Below, piece by piece: positions 5,978 to 11,267 of a stretch of DNA of 11,267 nt. Below the pieces are notes generated by a model. That model was not told where the DNA came from. It did no database searches and saw nothing but the letters and a program-made list of their open reading frames with translations. The stretch spans positions 1-11,267 of the forward strand of contig JAEWOP010000054.1 of assembly GCA_023399635.1 (NCBI GenBank), written 5' to 3'. The translations under genes were made by a program, and so were the position numbers. This DNA is from Pseudomonadota bacterium. Lineage in GTDB: Bacteria; Pseudomonadota; Alphaproteobacteria; Rhizobiales; Rhizobiaceae. The stretch's first letter is position 1; the number at the start of each line of letters is the position of its first letter.

Positions 5978-6624
5978 GACTGATACTTTTGGGGCCGCCG
6001 GGCGCGGGGAAGGGAACTCAAGCCCAGCGGATCGTGGAGAAGCACGGGATACCCCAGCTCTCTACCGGTGACATGCTACGTGCAGCCGTGGCGGCTCAGA
6101 CCGACGTCGGCAAGCGCGCCAAGGAAGTCATGGATGCCGGAAAACTGGTATCCGACGACATCGTCATCGCCATCGTGTCGGAGCGAATCGATCAACCTGA
6201 TTGTGCCGACGGCTTTATCCTCGACGGTTTTCCGCGCACGCTGGTGCAGGCGGATGCCACCGAGCGGATGTTGCAGAACAAGGGACTTGATCTGTCCGCG
6301 GTGATCGAACTGCGGGTAGACGACAAGGAACTGGTTCGCCGGGTCGCCGGACGCTATTCCTGCGCCGAGTGCGGGTCCGTCTACCACGATACGGACAAGA
6401 AACCTGCCAGTGAGGGTGTTTGCGACAAGTGCGGTTCGACCCACTTCAAGCGGCGTCCGGACGACAATGCCGAGACAATGACCCAGCGTCTGGAGGTCTA
6501 CTACAAGGAAACCTCACCGCTGATCGGCTATTACTATGCCAAAGGTAAGCTGAAGACAGTCGATGGCATGGCGGAGATGGATGCCGTAACGGCAGAAATA
6601 GAGACGGTGCTTGCAGCGCTTTGA
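5974..6624 (+). CDS. adk: Adenylate kinase
   Basis: Cytoplasmic enzyme (216 aa) interconverting ATP + AMP and 2 ADP, needed for energy charge and for ADP supply. The P-loop GPPGAGKGT is at 7-15, the AMP-site motif STGDMLRAA at 30-38, and GFPRT at 85-89. The LID domain (about 126-162) carries a Cys4 zinc site, C130-x2-C133-x16-C150-x2-C153, followed by RRPDDNAETM. It is therefore the long, metal-stabilised form. The start ATG overlaps the secY stop (ATGA), implying coupled translation. This secY-adk arrangement is standard in alphaproteobacteria. No T-tract terminator lies directly after the gene. Confidence 0.97.
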   Translation: MRLILLGPPGAGKGTQAQRIVEKHGIPQLSTGDMLRAAVAAQTDVGKRAKEVMDAGKLVSDDIVIAIVSERIDQPDCADGFILDGFPRTLVQADATERMLQNKGLDLSAVIELRVDDKELVRRVAGRYSCAECGSVYHDTDKKPASEGVCDKCGSTHFKRRPDDNAETMTQRLEVYYKETSPLIGYYYAKGKLKTVDGMAEMDAVTAEIETVLAAL

Positions 6625-6648
6625 GCTGCGGTCGCGTCTGAAAGAATC

Positions 6649-6690
6649 TTGGCGGTGCCGGTTGCGTTTTTTAACCGATTCCGCTAACAC
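6649..6690 (+). promoter_or_regulatory. Weak candidate promoter for rpsM and downstream genes
   Basis: Two overlapping sigma70-like options are present. One is TTGGCG (6649-6654) with TAACCG (6672-6677) at 17 nt. The other is TTGCGT (6662-6667) with TAACAC (6685-6690) at 17 nt. Each matches only about half of the consensus. A six-T run (6667-6672) flanked by CGGTT/AACCG is in the same place. Support is positional: it precedes a structured 170-nt leader and follows the adk stop. Confidence 0.22.
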
Positions 6691-6715
6691 CGCGCCAACT
6701 CGCGACAGCAATGCG

Positions 6716-6853
6716 ATCGGTGCGGATGTCCCGATGAGGGTTTCCGAATCCGGTCGTTCGACCTGTTTCGGATGAGATTTGAACTGGCGGCCGTAGTTCG
6801 GCTGCTCTCATGGAAGAAGTACCACTTGCCGGATGGCAACTGGAACCAAGGAG
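6716..6853 (+). promoter_or_regulatory. Structured 5' leader of rpsM (candidate r-protein regulatory RNA)
   Basis: Consecutive stem-loops fill this stretch. First is ATCGG/CCGAT (6716-6720/6731-6735). Second is TCCGAA/TTCGGA (6743-6748/6767-6772), with inner GGTCG/CGACC across a 3x3 internal loop. Third is GCGGCCG/CGGCTGC (6787-6793/6799-6805). Fourth is a 10-bp helix, 6819-6830 with 6835-6846, with loop GGAT and two symmetric mismatches. The last helix ends one base before the AAGGAG ribosome-binding site (6848-6853). In gammaproteobacteria the alpha operon is controlled by S4 binding a pseudoknot in the rpsM leader; rpsD (S4) is not in this window. Homology to that element is not apparent, and any regulatory role is inference. 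Confidence 0.45.
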
Positions 6854-6860
6854 AATAGGC

Positions 6861-7229
6861 GTGGCACGTATCGCTGGCGTCAACATCCCGACTGCGAAGC
6901 GCGTTGTTATCGCGTTGACGTATATTCACGGGATCGGCACGAAATTCGCTCAGGAAATCGTCGAGAAGGTCGGTATTCCGGCTGAACGTCGCGTCCATCA
7001 GCTGACGGACGCAGAAGTTCTTCAGATCCGCGAAACCATCGACCGCGATTATCAGGTCGAAGGTGACCTTCGTCGCGAAACATCGATGAACATCAAGCGT
7101 CTGATGGACCTCGGCTGCTACCGCGGCCTGCGCCATCGTCGTGGCCTACCGGTCCGCGGCCAGCGCACGCACACCAACGCCCGCACCCGCAAGGGTCCGG
7201 CGAAGGCAATTGCCGGTAAGAAGAAGTAA
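6861..7229 (+). CDS. rpsM: 30S ribosomal protein S13
   Basis: Encodes uS13 (122 aa), a head protein of the small subunit that forms intersubunit bridges and contacts the P-site tRNA with its tail. MARIAGVNIP opens the family sequence. The helix-turn region contains GIGT (24-27), and the signature RHRRGLPVRGQRTHTNARTR is at 91-110, followed by a Lys-rich tail ending KKK. The start is GTG at 6861, chosen because AAGGAG (6848-6853) is spaced 7 nt from it and the family begins there. The frame stays open upstream to an ATG at 6810, but that would add 17 non-conserved residues. The leader is highly structured. Confidence 0.97.
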   Translation: MARIAGVNIPTAKRVVIALTYIHGIGTKFAQEIVEKVGIPAERRVHQLTDAEVLQIRETIDRDYQVEGDLRRETSMNIKRLMDLGCYRGLRHRRGLPVRGQRTHTNARTRKGPAKAIAGKKK

Positions 7230-7250
7230 GTTCCCGATTTTCGGGTAGGG

Positions 7251-7281
7251 GAGGCTGGCGTTCGGTCGCTGGCCTCTTTTT
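7251..7281 (+). terminator. Intrinsic terminator between rpsM and rpsK
   Basis: GAGGCTGGCG (7251-7260) pairs along its whole length with CGCTGGCCTC (7267-7276), 10 bp including two G-U pairs. The loop is TTCGGT and TTTTT (7277-7281) follows. A small companion hairpin, CCCGA/TCGGG, lies just upstream at 7233-7245. The stem and U-tract meet the usual intrinsic-terminator pattern, so part of the rpsM transcription probably stops here. Confidence 0.75.
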
Positions 7282-7361
7282 GAGTTTGGAGCGGGGCTTC
7301 GGTCTTGTTCCGGTGGAGCCGCTGGAACTACGGCGGTGACGAGATCAACGAAAGGAAGACT

Positions 7362-7751
7362 ATGGCCAAGGAAGCCGCACGCGTCCGCCGTCGCGAACGC
7401 AAGAACATCACGTCGGGCGTTGCCCATGTAAACTCGACGTTCAACAACACCATGATCACCATCACTGATGCACAGGGCAACGCGATTGCCTGGTCGTCTG
7501 CTGGTGCAAAGGGTTTCAAGGGATCGCGCAAGTCGACCCCATTCGCCGCTCAGATCGCCGCCGAAGACTGCGCCAAGAAGGCTCAGGAGCACGGCATGAA
7601 GTCGCTGGAAGTTGAAGTCTGCGGCCCCGGTTCCGGTCGTGAGTCGGCTCTTCGCGCCCTTCAGGCTGCCGGCTTCATGATCACTTCGATCCGTGACGTG
7701 ACCCCGATCCCGCACAATGGTTGCCGTCCGCGCAAGAAGCGCCGCGTTTAA
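7362..7751 (+). CDS. rpsK: 30S ribosomal protein S11
   Basis: Encodes uS11 (129 aa), a platform protein of the small subunit near the E-site mRNA. ITSGVAHVNSTFNNTMITIT (16-35) is the typical N-terminal strand region, and WSSAGAKGFKGSRKSTPFAA (44-63) the central loop. The S11 signature runs from LQAAGFMITSIRDVTPIPHN (100-119) into the basic C-terminus CRPRKKRRV. The start at 7362 follows AAAGGAAG and gives the family N-terminus MAKEAARVRRRERKN; the open frame upstream to 7305 is non-conserved. It is separated from rpsM by a terminator and from rpoA by another hairpin. Confidence 0.97.
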   Translation: MAKEAARVRRRERKNITSGVAHVNSTFNNTMITITDAQGNAIAWSSAGAKGFKGSRKSTPFAAQIAAEDCAKKAQEHGMKSLEVEVCGPGSGRESALRALQAAGFMITSIRDVTPIPHNGCRPRKKRRV

Positions 7752-7801
7752 TCATCGGGTGCGCCGGCCGTCAGGTCAGGCTGCATTGAACTTGCGTAAT
7801 G

Positions 7802-7835
7802 CCGCCTCACTTCGTTCGCGAAGTTTGGCGGTTTT
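7802..7835 (+). terminator. Terminator-like hairpin between rpsK and rpoA
   Basis: CCGCC (7802-7806) pairs with GGCGG (7827-7831). After a 2x2 internal loop, ACTTCG (7809-7814) pairs with CGAAGT (7819-7824), closing a TTCG tetraloop. TTTT (7832-7835) follows. This is a plausible but not strong intrinsic terminator or attenuator placed 50 nt after rpsK. Confidence 0.55.
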
Positions 7836-7882
7836 GCCGTACCGCCGAATGGCAATGCCTCACTCGGTGCTTCTCATGCTCG

Positions 7883-7907
7883 GTTGTCACGATTGAATAG
7901 TGGCAAC
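7883..7907 (+). other. Stem-loop next to the rpoA ribosome-binding site
   Basis: GTTGTCAC (7883-7890) pairs with GTGGCAAC (7900-7907), 8 bp with one G-U pair, around the loop GATTGAATA. It ends four bases before the rpoA Shine-Dalgarno (GGAAGG, 7912-7917). It could influence rpoA initiation; this is inference from position only. Confidence 0.35.
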
Positions 7908-7925
7908 GAACGGAAGGTTTAAAAC

Positions 7926-8936
7926 ATGATCCAGAAGAACTGGCAGGAACTGATCAAGCCGAACAAGGTGGAGTTCACCTCGTCCGGCCGCACAAAGGTT
8001 ACCCTCGTCGCAGAACCGCTTGAGCGTGGCTTTGGCCTGACGCTCGGCAATGCGTTGCGCCGGGTACTGTTGTCGTCGCTGCGTGGTGCTGCTGTCACCG
8101 CCGTTCAGATCGACGGCGTTCTGCACGAGTTCTCTTCCATCCCCGGCGTTCGGGAAGATGTGACGGACATCGTGCTCAACATCAAGGAAATCGCCATCAA
8201 GATGGATGGCGACGACGCAAAGCGCATGGTTGTACGCAAGCAGGGCCCAGGTGCGGTGACTGCTGGTGACATCCAGACGGTTGGCGACATCGAGATCCTC
8301 AACCCCGACCACGTGATCTGCACCCTCGACGAGGGCGCGGAGATTCGCATGGAATTCACGGTCAACAACGGCAAGGGCTATGTTCCTGCCGAACGCAACC
8401 GTGCCGAAGATGCTCCGATCGGGCTCATTCCGGTCGACAGCCTCTACTCGCCGGGCAAGAAGGTGTCCTACAAGGTGGAAAACACCCGCGAAGGACAGGT
8501 TCTCGACTACGACAAGCTGTCCATGACCATTGAGACGGATGGCTCTGTGACGGGTGAGGATGCTGTCGCGTTCGCTGCTCGGTTTGTCCAGGACCAGCTC
8601 GGCGTATTCGTCAACTTCGACGAGCCGCAGAAGGATATCGAGGAAGAGTCGGTCACGGAGCTGGCGTTCAACCCGGCACTCCTCAAGAAGGTCGACGAAC
8701 TGGAGCTTTCGGTCCGTTCGGCGAACTGCCTGAAGAACGACAACATCGTTTATATCGGCGACCTCATCCAGAAGACCGAGGCGGAAATGCTGCGCACTCC
8801 GAATTTCGGTCGCAAGTCGCTGAACGAGATCAAGGAAGTTCTCGCATCCATGGGGCTCCATCTTGGCATGGAAGTTCCCGCATGGCCGCCGGAAAACATC
8901 GAAGATCTCGCCAAGCGTTACGAAGACCAATACTAA
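7926..8936 (+). CDS. rpoA: DNA-directed RNA polymerase subunit alpha
   Basis: Encodes the alpha subunit (336 aa). The alpha dimer nucleates RNA polymerase assembly (beta, beta', omega) and contacts UP elements and activators. The N-terminal domain (about 1-235) carries LERGFGLTLGNALRRVLLSS, the dimerisation core. An acidic linker (DEPQKDIEEES) leads to the C-terminal domain (about 255-336). That domain contains ELSVRSANCLKNDNIVYIGD, with R264 in the place of the DNA-binding R265 of E. coli, and NFGRKSLNEIKEVL. Length is as in other rhizobia. GGAAGG (7912-7917) is the ribosome-binding site. A hairpin separates it from rpsK; rplQ follows after 45 nt. Confidence 0.98.
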   Translation: MIQKNWQELIKPNKVEFTSSGRTKVTLVAEPLERGFGLTLGNALRRVLLSSLRGAAVTAVQIDGVLHEFSSIPGVREDVTDIVLNIKEIAIKMDGDDAKRMVVRKQGPGAVTAGDIQTVGDIEILNPDHVICTLDEGAEIRMEFTVNNGKGYVPAERNRAEDAPIGLIPVDSLYSPGKKVSYKVENTREGQVLDYDKLSMTIETDGSVTGEDAVAFAARFVQDQLGVFVNFDEPQKDIEEESVTELAFNPALLKKVDELELSVRSANCLKNDNIVYIGDLIQKTEAEMLRTPNFGRKSLNEIKEVLASMGLHLGMEVPAWPPENIEDLAKRYEDQY

Positions 8937-8981
8937 CTAGTCAGACTGCAGGCGAATGCCCGCAAGTGAAGGAGACCAGAC

Positions 8982-9407
8982 ATGCGCCACGGAAATTCCG
9001 GCCGCAAGCTTAACCGCACCGCCAGCCATCGTAAGGCAATGTTCGCCAACATGGCGGCTTCGCTCATCACGCATGAGCAGATCGTGACCACCCTGCCGAA
9101 GGCGAAGGACCTGCGTCCGATCGTCGAGAAGCTCGTCACCCTCGGCAAGCGTGGTGACCTGCACGCTCGCCGTCAGGCGATCTCGCAGATCCAGGACCAG
9201 GATGCCGTCAAGAAGCTGTTCGACGCAATTGCGTCCCGTTACGCAACCCGTAACGGCGGCTACCTGCGCATCATGAAGGCGGGCTTCCGTCAGGGCGACA
9301 ACGCCCCGCTCGCCGTGATCGAGTTCGTCGAGCGCGACGTCAATGCTAAGGGCGCAGCCGACAAGGCTCGCGTTGCTGCTGAAGCGGACGCTGCCGAAGC
9401 TGCCTAA
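8982..9407 (+). CDS. rplQ: 50S ribosomal protein L17
   Basis: Encodes bL17 (141 aa), a large-subunit protein near the tunnel exit. MRHGNSGRKLNRTASHRKAM opens the protein, and ITHEQIVTTLPKAKDLRPIV is the family signature (about 29-48). The C-terminus (about 120-141) is an Ala/Asp/Glu/Lys-rich tail that makes it longer than the about 127-aa E. coli protein. AAGGAG (8968-8973) precedes the ATG. It is the last gene of the cluster, closed by a strong terminator at 9430-9458. Confidence 0.97.
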   Translation: MRHGNSGRKLNRTASHRKAMFANMAASLITHEQIVTTLPKAKDLRPIVEKLVTLGKRGDLHARRQAISQIQDQDAVKKLFDAIASRYATRNGGYLRIMKAGFRQGDNAPLAVIEFVERDVNAKGAADKARVAAEADAAEAA

Positions 9408-9429
9408 TCATCCTTGAGATGACGTCTTG

Positions 9430-9458
9430 AAAAGCCGGGTGGAAACGCCCGGCTTTTT
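9430..9458 (+). terminator. Intrinsic terminator after rplQ
   Basis: AAAAGCCGGG (9430-9439) pairs perfectly with CCCGGCTTTT (9448-9457), extended by a T-G pair. The loop is GGAAAC and the T-run spans 9454-9458, continued by CTTT. This is the strongest terminator in the window and the natural end of the ribosomal/rpoA transcription unit. It separates it from the following SDR-like gene. Confidence 0.9.
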
Positions 9459-9561
9459 CTTTGGCTGGTCTTAAGAAGGATCAGTTCGGTGAGGTCCATT
9501 GCAGCAACAAGCCGCCGAGGCTAACTCTCTGGGTTCGGAACCGGGCAGGAGGGGTGAGTCG

Positions 9562-10260
9562 ATGGAAAAGATAGCAATCATCACGGCGGGCGGCAGTGGC
9601 ATGGGAGCAGCTTCAGCTAAGCGGCTGGCGGCCGACGGCTATAAGATTGCCATCCTGTCCTCCTCGGGGAAGGGAGAGGCGCTGGCTACGGAACTCGGCG
9701 GCATTGGCATCACCGGCTCCAACCAGTCCAATGATGACCTGAAGCAGCTTGTCGACGAGGTCATGACGCGATGGGGGCGCGTGGACGTGCTGGTCAACAG
9801 CGCCGGCCACGGTCCGCGCGCACAAATCATCGAGATCACGGATGAGCAGTGGCATGCGGGTCTCGACGTTTATCTGATGAACGTCATCCGTTCTGTTCGC
9901 TTGGTGGCCCCCATCATGCAGGCGCAGAAGGTTGGCAGCATCGTCAACATCTCGACGGCCTGGGCCTTCGAGCCCACGGCGATGTTTCCCACCTCGGCTG
10001 TCTTTCGCGCCGGACTTGCGGCCTACACGAAGCTTTTCGCCGATACCTATGCTGCAGACAATGTCCGCATGAACAATGTTCTTCCCGGCTGGATCGACAG
10101 CCTCCCTGGCACGGACGAACGGCGCGAGAGCGTGCCGATGAAGCGATACGGCACCAGCGAAGAGATCGCTGCAACCGTCGCCTTCCTCGCGTCGCCGGCC
10201 GCGGGTTACATCACGGGTCAGAACATCAAGGTCGATGGCGGTCTGATGCGGTCTGTCTGA
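9562..10260 (+). CDS. SDR-family protein with replaced catalytic residues
   Basis: A Rossmann-fold short-chain dehydrogenase/reductase-like protein (232 aa, usual SDR length), probably cytoplasmic. The nucleotide-binding motif is TAGGSGMG (8-15; the second Gly of TGxxxGxG is Ala). VDVLVNSAG (74-82) is the NNAG-type motif, VLPGW the PG motif after beta-6, and YITGQNIKVDGG the typical C-terminal segment. Aligned by eye to E. coli FabG, the catalytic Asn, Ser, Tyr and Lys are Tyr104, Thr132, Ser145 and Arg149. Redox activity is therefore doubtful, and the substrate is unknown. The start at 9562 has AGGAGGGG (9547-9554) at 7 nt; the frame is open upstream to a TTG at 9499 without conserved sequence. 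It lies after the rplQ terminator and converges on msrQ with a 13-nt gap. I know no gene symbol for it. Confidence 0.88.
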   Translation: MEKIAIITAGGSGMGAASAKRLAADGYKIAILSSSGKGEALATELGGIGITGSNQSNDDLKQLVDEVMTRWGRVDVLVNSAGHGPRAQIIEITDEQWHAGLDVYLMNVIRSVRLVAPIMQAQKVGSIVNISTAWAFEPTAMFPTSAVFRAGLAAYTKLFADTYAADNVRMNNVLPGWIDSLPGTDERRESVPMKRYGTSEEIAATVAFLASPAAGYITGQNIKVDGGLMRSV

Positions 10261-10273
10261 CAGGCTGCTGCGA

Positions 10274-10918
10274 TTATCGTGCCGCGCGTGCCGCCCTTGG
10301 CGAAGGACCACGCTTCCAGGCAAGAAACGGTTTGCGCAGCGGTCGGTAGACAAGCAGCAGGGCCACCAGCGCGATGTGGACGAAGGGCTGCAGCGTCACC
10401 GACTTTACCGCCAGAAGGTAATGCAGGGCGCCGCCGAGCGCCACTGGATAGATCAAGGCGTGCAGCTTGCTCCAGCGCGGCCCGAGCCGTCTGATCGACC
10501 AGTTGTTAGACGTGAGAGCGAGCGGCAAGAGCGATACAAGGCATACCATGCCGATGGTGATGTAGGGCCGCTTGGCGATGTCTGCGCCAATGGAGCTTAA
10601 ATCGAGCCCCCGATCAAGGATCAGCCACACCGCAAAATGCATCATGACGTAGTAGAAGGCGAGGAGACCGAGTGCCCGCCTGTAGCGCAGCCAGTTGATG
10701 CCGAAGAGGTCGCGCAGCGGCGTGACTATGAGTGTCGCAATGATGAGACGGAGCGCCCAGATGCCGAGGAGGTGCTCGAACGTCTTGACGGGGTTGACGC
10801 CCAGACCTCCGGTTGCGCCGAGGTAGAAGTACCACACCGCCGGAATGAGACCGACGACATACAGCGCCCAGATGCTGGGGCCGTGTAGTCTGCGGGGCAG
10901 GGAGGGGACGGCGAGCAT
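10274..10918 (-). CDS. msrQ: MsrQ, heme-binding membrane subunit of the MsrPQ methionine sulfoxide reductase
   Basis: Inner-membrane b-type cytochrome (214 aa, formerly YedZ) that passes electrons from the quinone pool or a flavin donor to periplasmic MsrP. Hydrophobic segments begin at about residues 15, 52, 83, 118, 152 and 176, fitting the six-helix ferric-reductase-like fold. H94 (MMHFAVW), H153 (KLHALIYP) and H166 (LHYLLAVK) correspond to the heme-ligand histidines near 91, 151 and 164 in E. coli. Other family marks are TPLRD (66-70) and LRYRRALGLLAF (77-88). The start codon overlaps the msrP stop by one base (TGATG), so the pair is translationally coupled. The C-terminus is basic. Confidence 0.95.
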   Translation of the reverse strand: MLAVPSLPRRLHGPSIWALYVVGLIPAVWYFYLGATGGLGVNPVKTFEHLLGIWALRLIIATLIVTPLRDLFGINWLRYRRALGLLAFYYVMMHFAVWLILDRGLDLSSIGADIAKRPYITIGMVCLVSLLPLALTSNNWSIRRLGPRWSKLHALIYPVALGGALHYLLAVKSVTLQPFVHIALVALLLVYRPLRKPFLAWKRGPSPRAARAAR

Positions 10919-11267
10919 CAGAAGTTGGCTCTCAGATCCATGCCCGCATAAAGGCTCGCCACCTCCTCGCCATATCCATTGAAGGGCAGCGTGGGGCGGT
11001 TTGCGACGGCGAAGAAGCCGCCTTCACCTATCCGCTGCTCTGTCGCCTGGCTCCAACGCGGATGATCAACCTCAGGGTTCACGTTGGAATAGAAGCCGTA
11101 TTCGCGTGCGTTGGAATTCTTCCAGGTTGTCTGTGGCTGCTCCTCGACCAGCGAGATCTTGACGATCGACTTGATGCTCTTGAAGCCGTACTTCCATGGC
11201 ACGACCAGCCGGATTGGAGCGCCATTCTGGTTGGGCAGCGTCTCGCCGTAGAGGCCGACAGCGAGGA
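10918..11267 (-). CDS. msrP: MsrP, molybdopterin methionine sulfoxide reductase catalytic subunit (5' end outside window)
   Basis: The C-terminal 115 residues of the periplasmic molybdoenzyme MsrP (YedY), which reduces protein-bound methionine sulfoxide with electrons from MsrQ. The reading frame is open to the window edge on the minus strand and reads GLYGETLPNQNGAPIRLVVP, then WKYGFKSIKSIVKI. It ends LPFNGYGEEVASLYAGMDLRANF, typical of the family's sulfite-oxidase-like fold. The Tat signal and the molybdenum-ligating cysteine lie beyond the window. The stop overlaps the msrQ start by one base. A GTG at 11202 is internal, not a start, because conserved family sequence continues upstream of it. 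Confidence 0.95.
   Translation of the reverse strand, partial: LAVGLYGETLPNQNGAPIRLVVPWKYGFKSIKSIVKISLVEEQPQTTWKNSNAREYGFYSNVNPEVDHPRWSQATEQRIGEGGFFAVANRPTLPFNGYGEEVASLYAGMDLRANF

Noticed and set aside
5977..7361. Absence of rpmJ after secY and of rpsD after rpsK considered as gene loss
   Set aside because: These genes are normally located elsewhere in alphaproteobacteria, so their absence here is ordinary.
7827..7846. Alternative stem GGCGGT/ACCGCC that would compete with the rpsK-rpoA terminator
   Set aside because: The competing arm is downstream of the terminator T-tract, so it would be transcribed too late to act as a normal antiterminator.
7887..8930. 347-codon minus-strand frame opposite rpoA
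   Set aside because: Almost exactly mirrors rpoA, which is unambiguous; no independent evidence of coding.
9532..9542. 11-nt palindrome GGTTCGGAACC upstream of the SDR-like gene, possible operator
   Set aside because: Single short copy with no recognisable promoter beside it; expected by chance at this GC content.
9499..9561. 21-residue N-terminal extension of the SDR-like protein from a TTG
   Set aside because: The extension is outside the Rossmann fold and has a poor start, whereas the ATG at 9562 has an ideal Shine-Dalgarno.

Overview
The window is chromosomal core DNA from an alphaproteobacterium, most likely Rhizobiales and probably Rhizobiaceae. The evidence is the gene order (spc ribosomal operon, secY-adk, rpsM-rpsK-rpoA-rplQ, with no rpmJ or rpsD in between), the closely rhizobial protein sequences, the high-GC codon use and the zinc-finger type adenylate kinase. 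I cannot fix the genus. No mobile element, CRISPR array, tRNA or rRNA is visible.

Layout. Positions 36-4408 hold the spc block on the plus strand: rplN, rplX, rplE, rpsN, rpsH, rplF, rplR, rpsE, rpmD, rplO. Gaps are mostly 11-42 nt; rplX and rplE overlap by 8 nt, and one wide gap of 147 nt separates rplR from rpsE. After a terminator-like hairpin come secY and adk (4637-6624, overlapping by 4 nt). A 236-nt structured leader then precedes rpsM, followed by rpsK, rpoA and rplQ (6861-9407). Intrinsic-terminator-like hairpins lie after rpsM, after rpsK and, most strongly, after rplQ. Next is a plus-strand short-chain dehydrogenase-like gene (9562-10260). It converges on a minus-strand msrP-msrQ pair (10274 to the right edge), in which msrP is cut by the window end.

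Function. The first 14 genes supply ribosomal proteins of both subunits, the SecY protein-export channel, adenylate kinase and the RNA polymerase alpha subunit. This is the usual co-regulated growth-rate cluster. MsrPQ repairs oxidised methionines in periplasmic proteins using electrons delivered through the membrane.

What is worth a second look. The coding content is conventional, and I do not see a new multi-gene system. The less ordinary signals are in the non-coding RNA. They are a run of stem-loops directly in front of the rpsM ribosome-binding site, a 14-bp stem enclosing the rpsH stop codon, a stem-loop before rpsE whose apical region displays a perfect orphan Shine-Dalgarno sequence, and terminator-like hairpins between genes usually drawn as one operon. 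On the protein side, the SDR-like protein has all four classical catalytic residues replaced.
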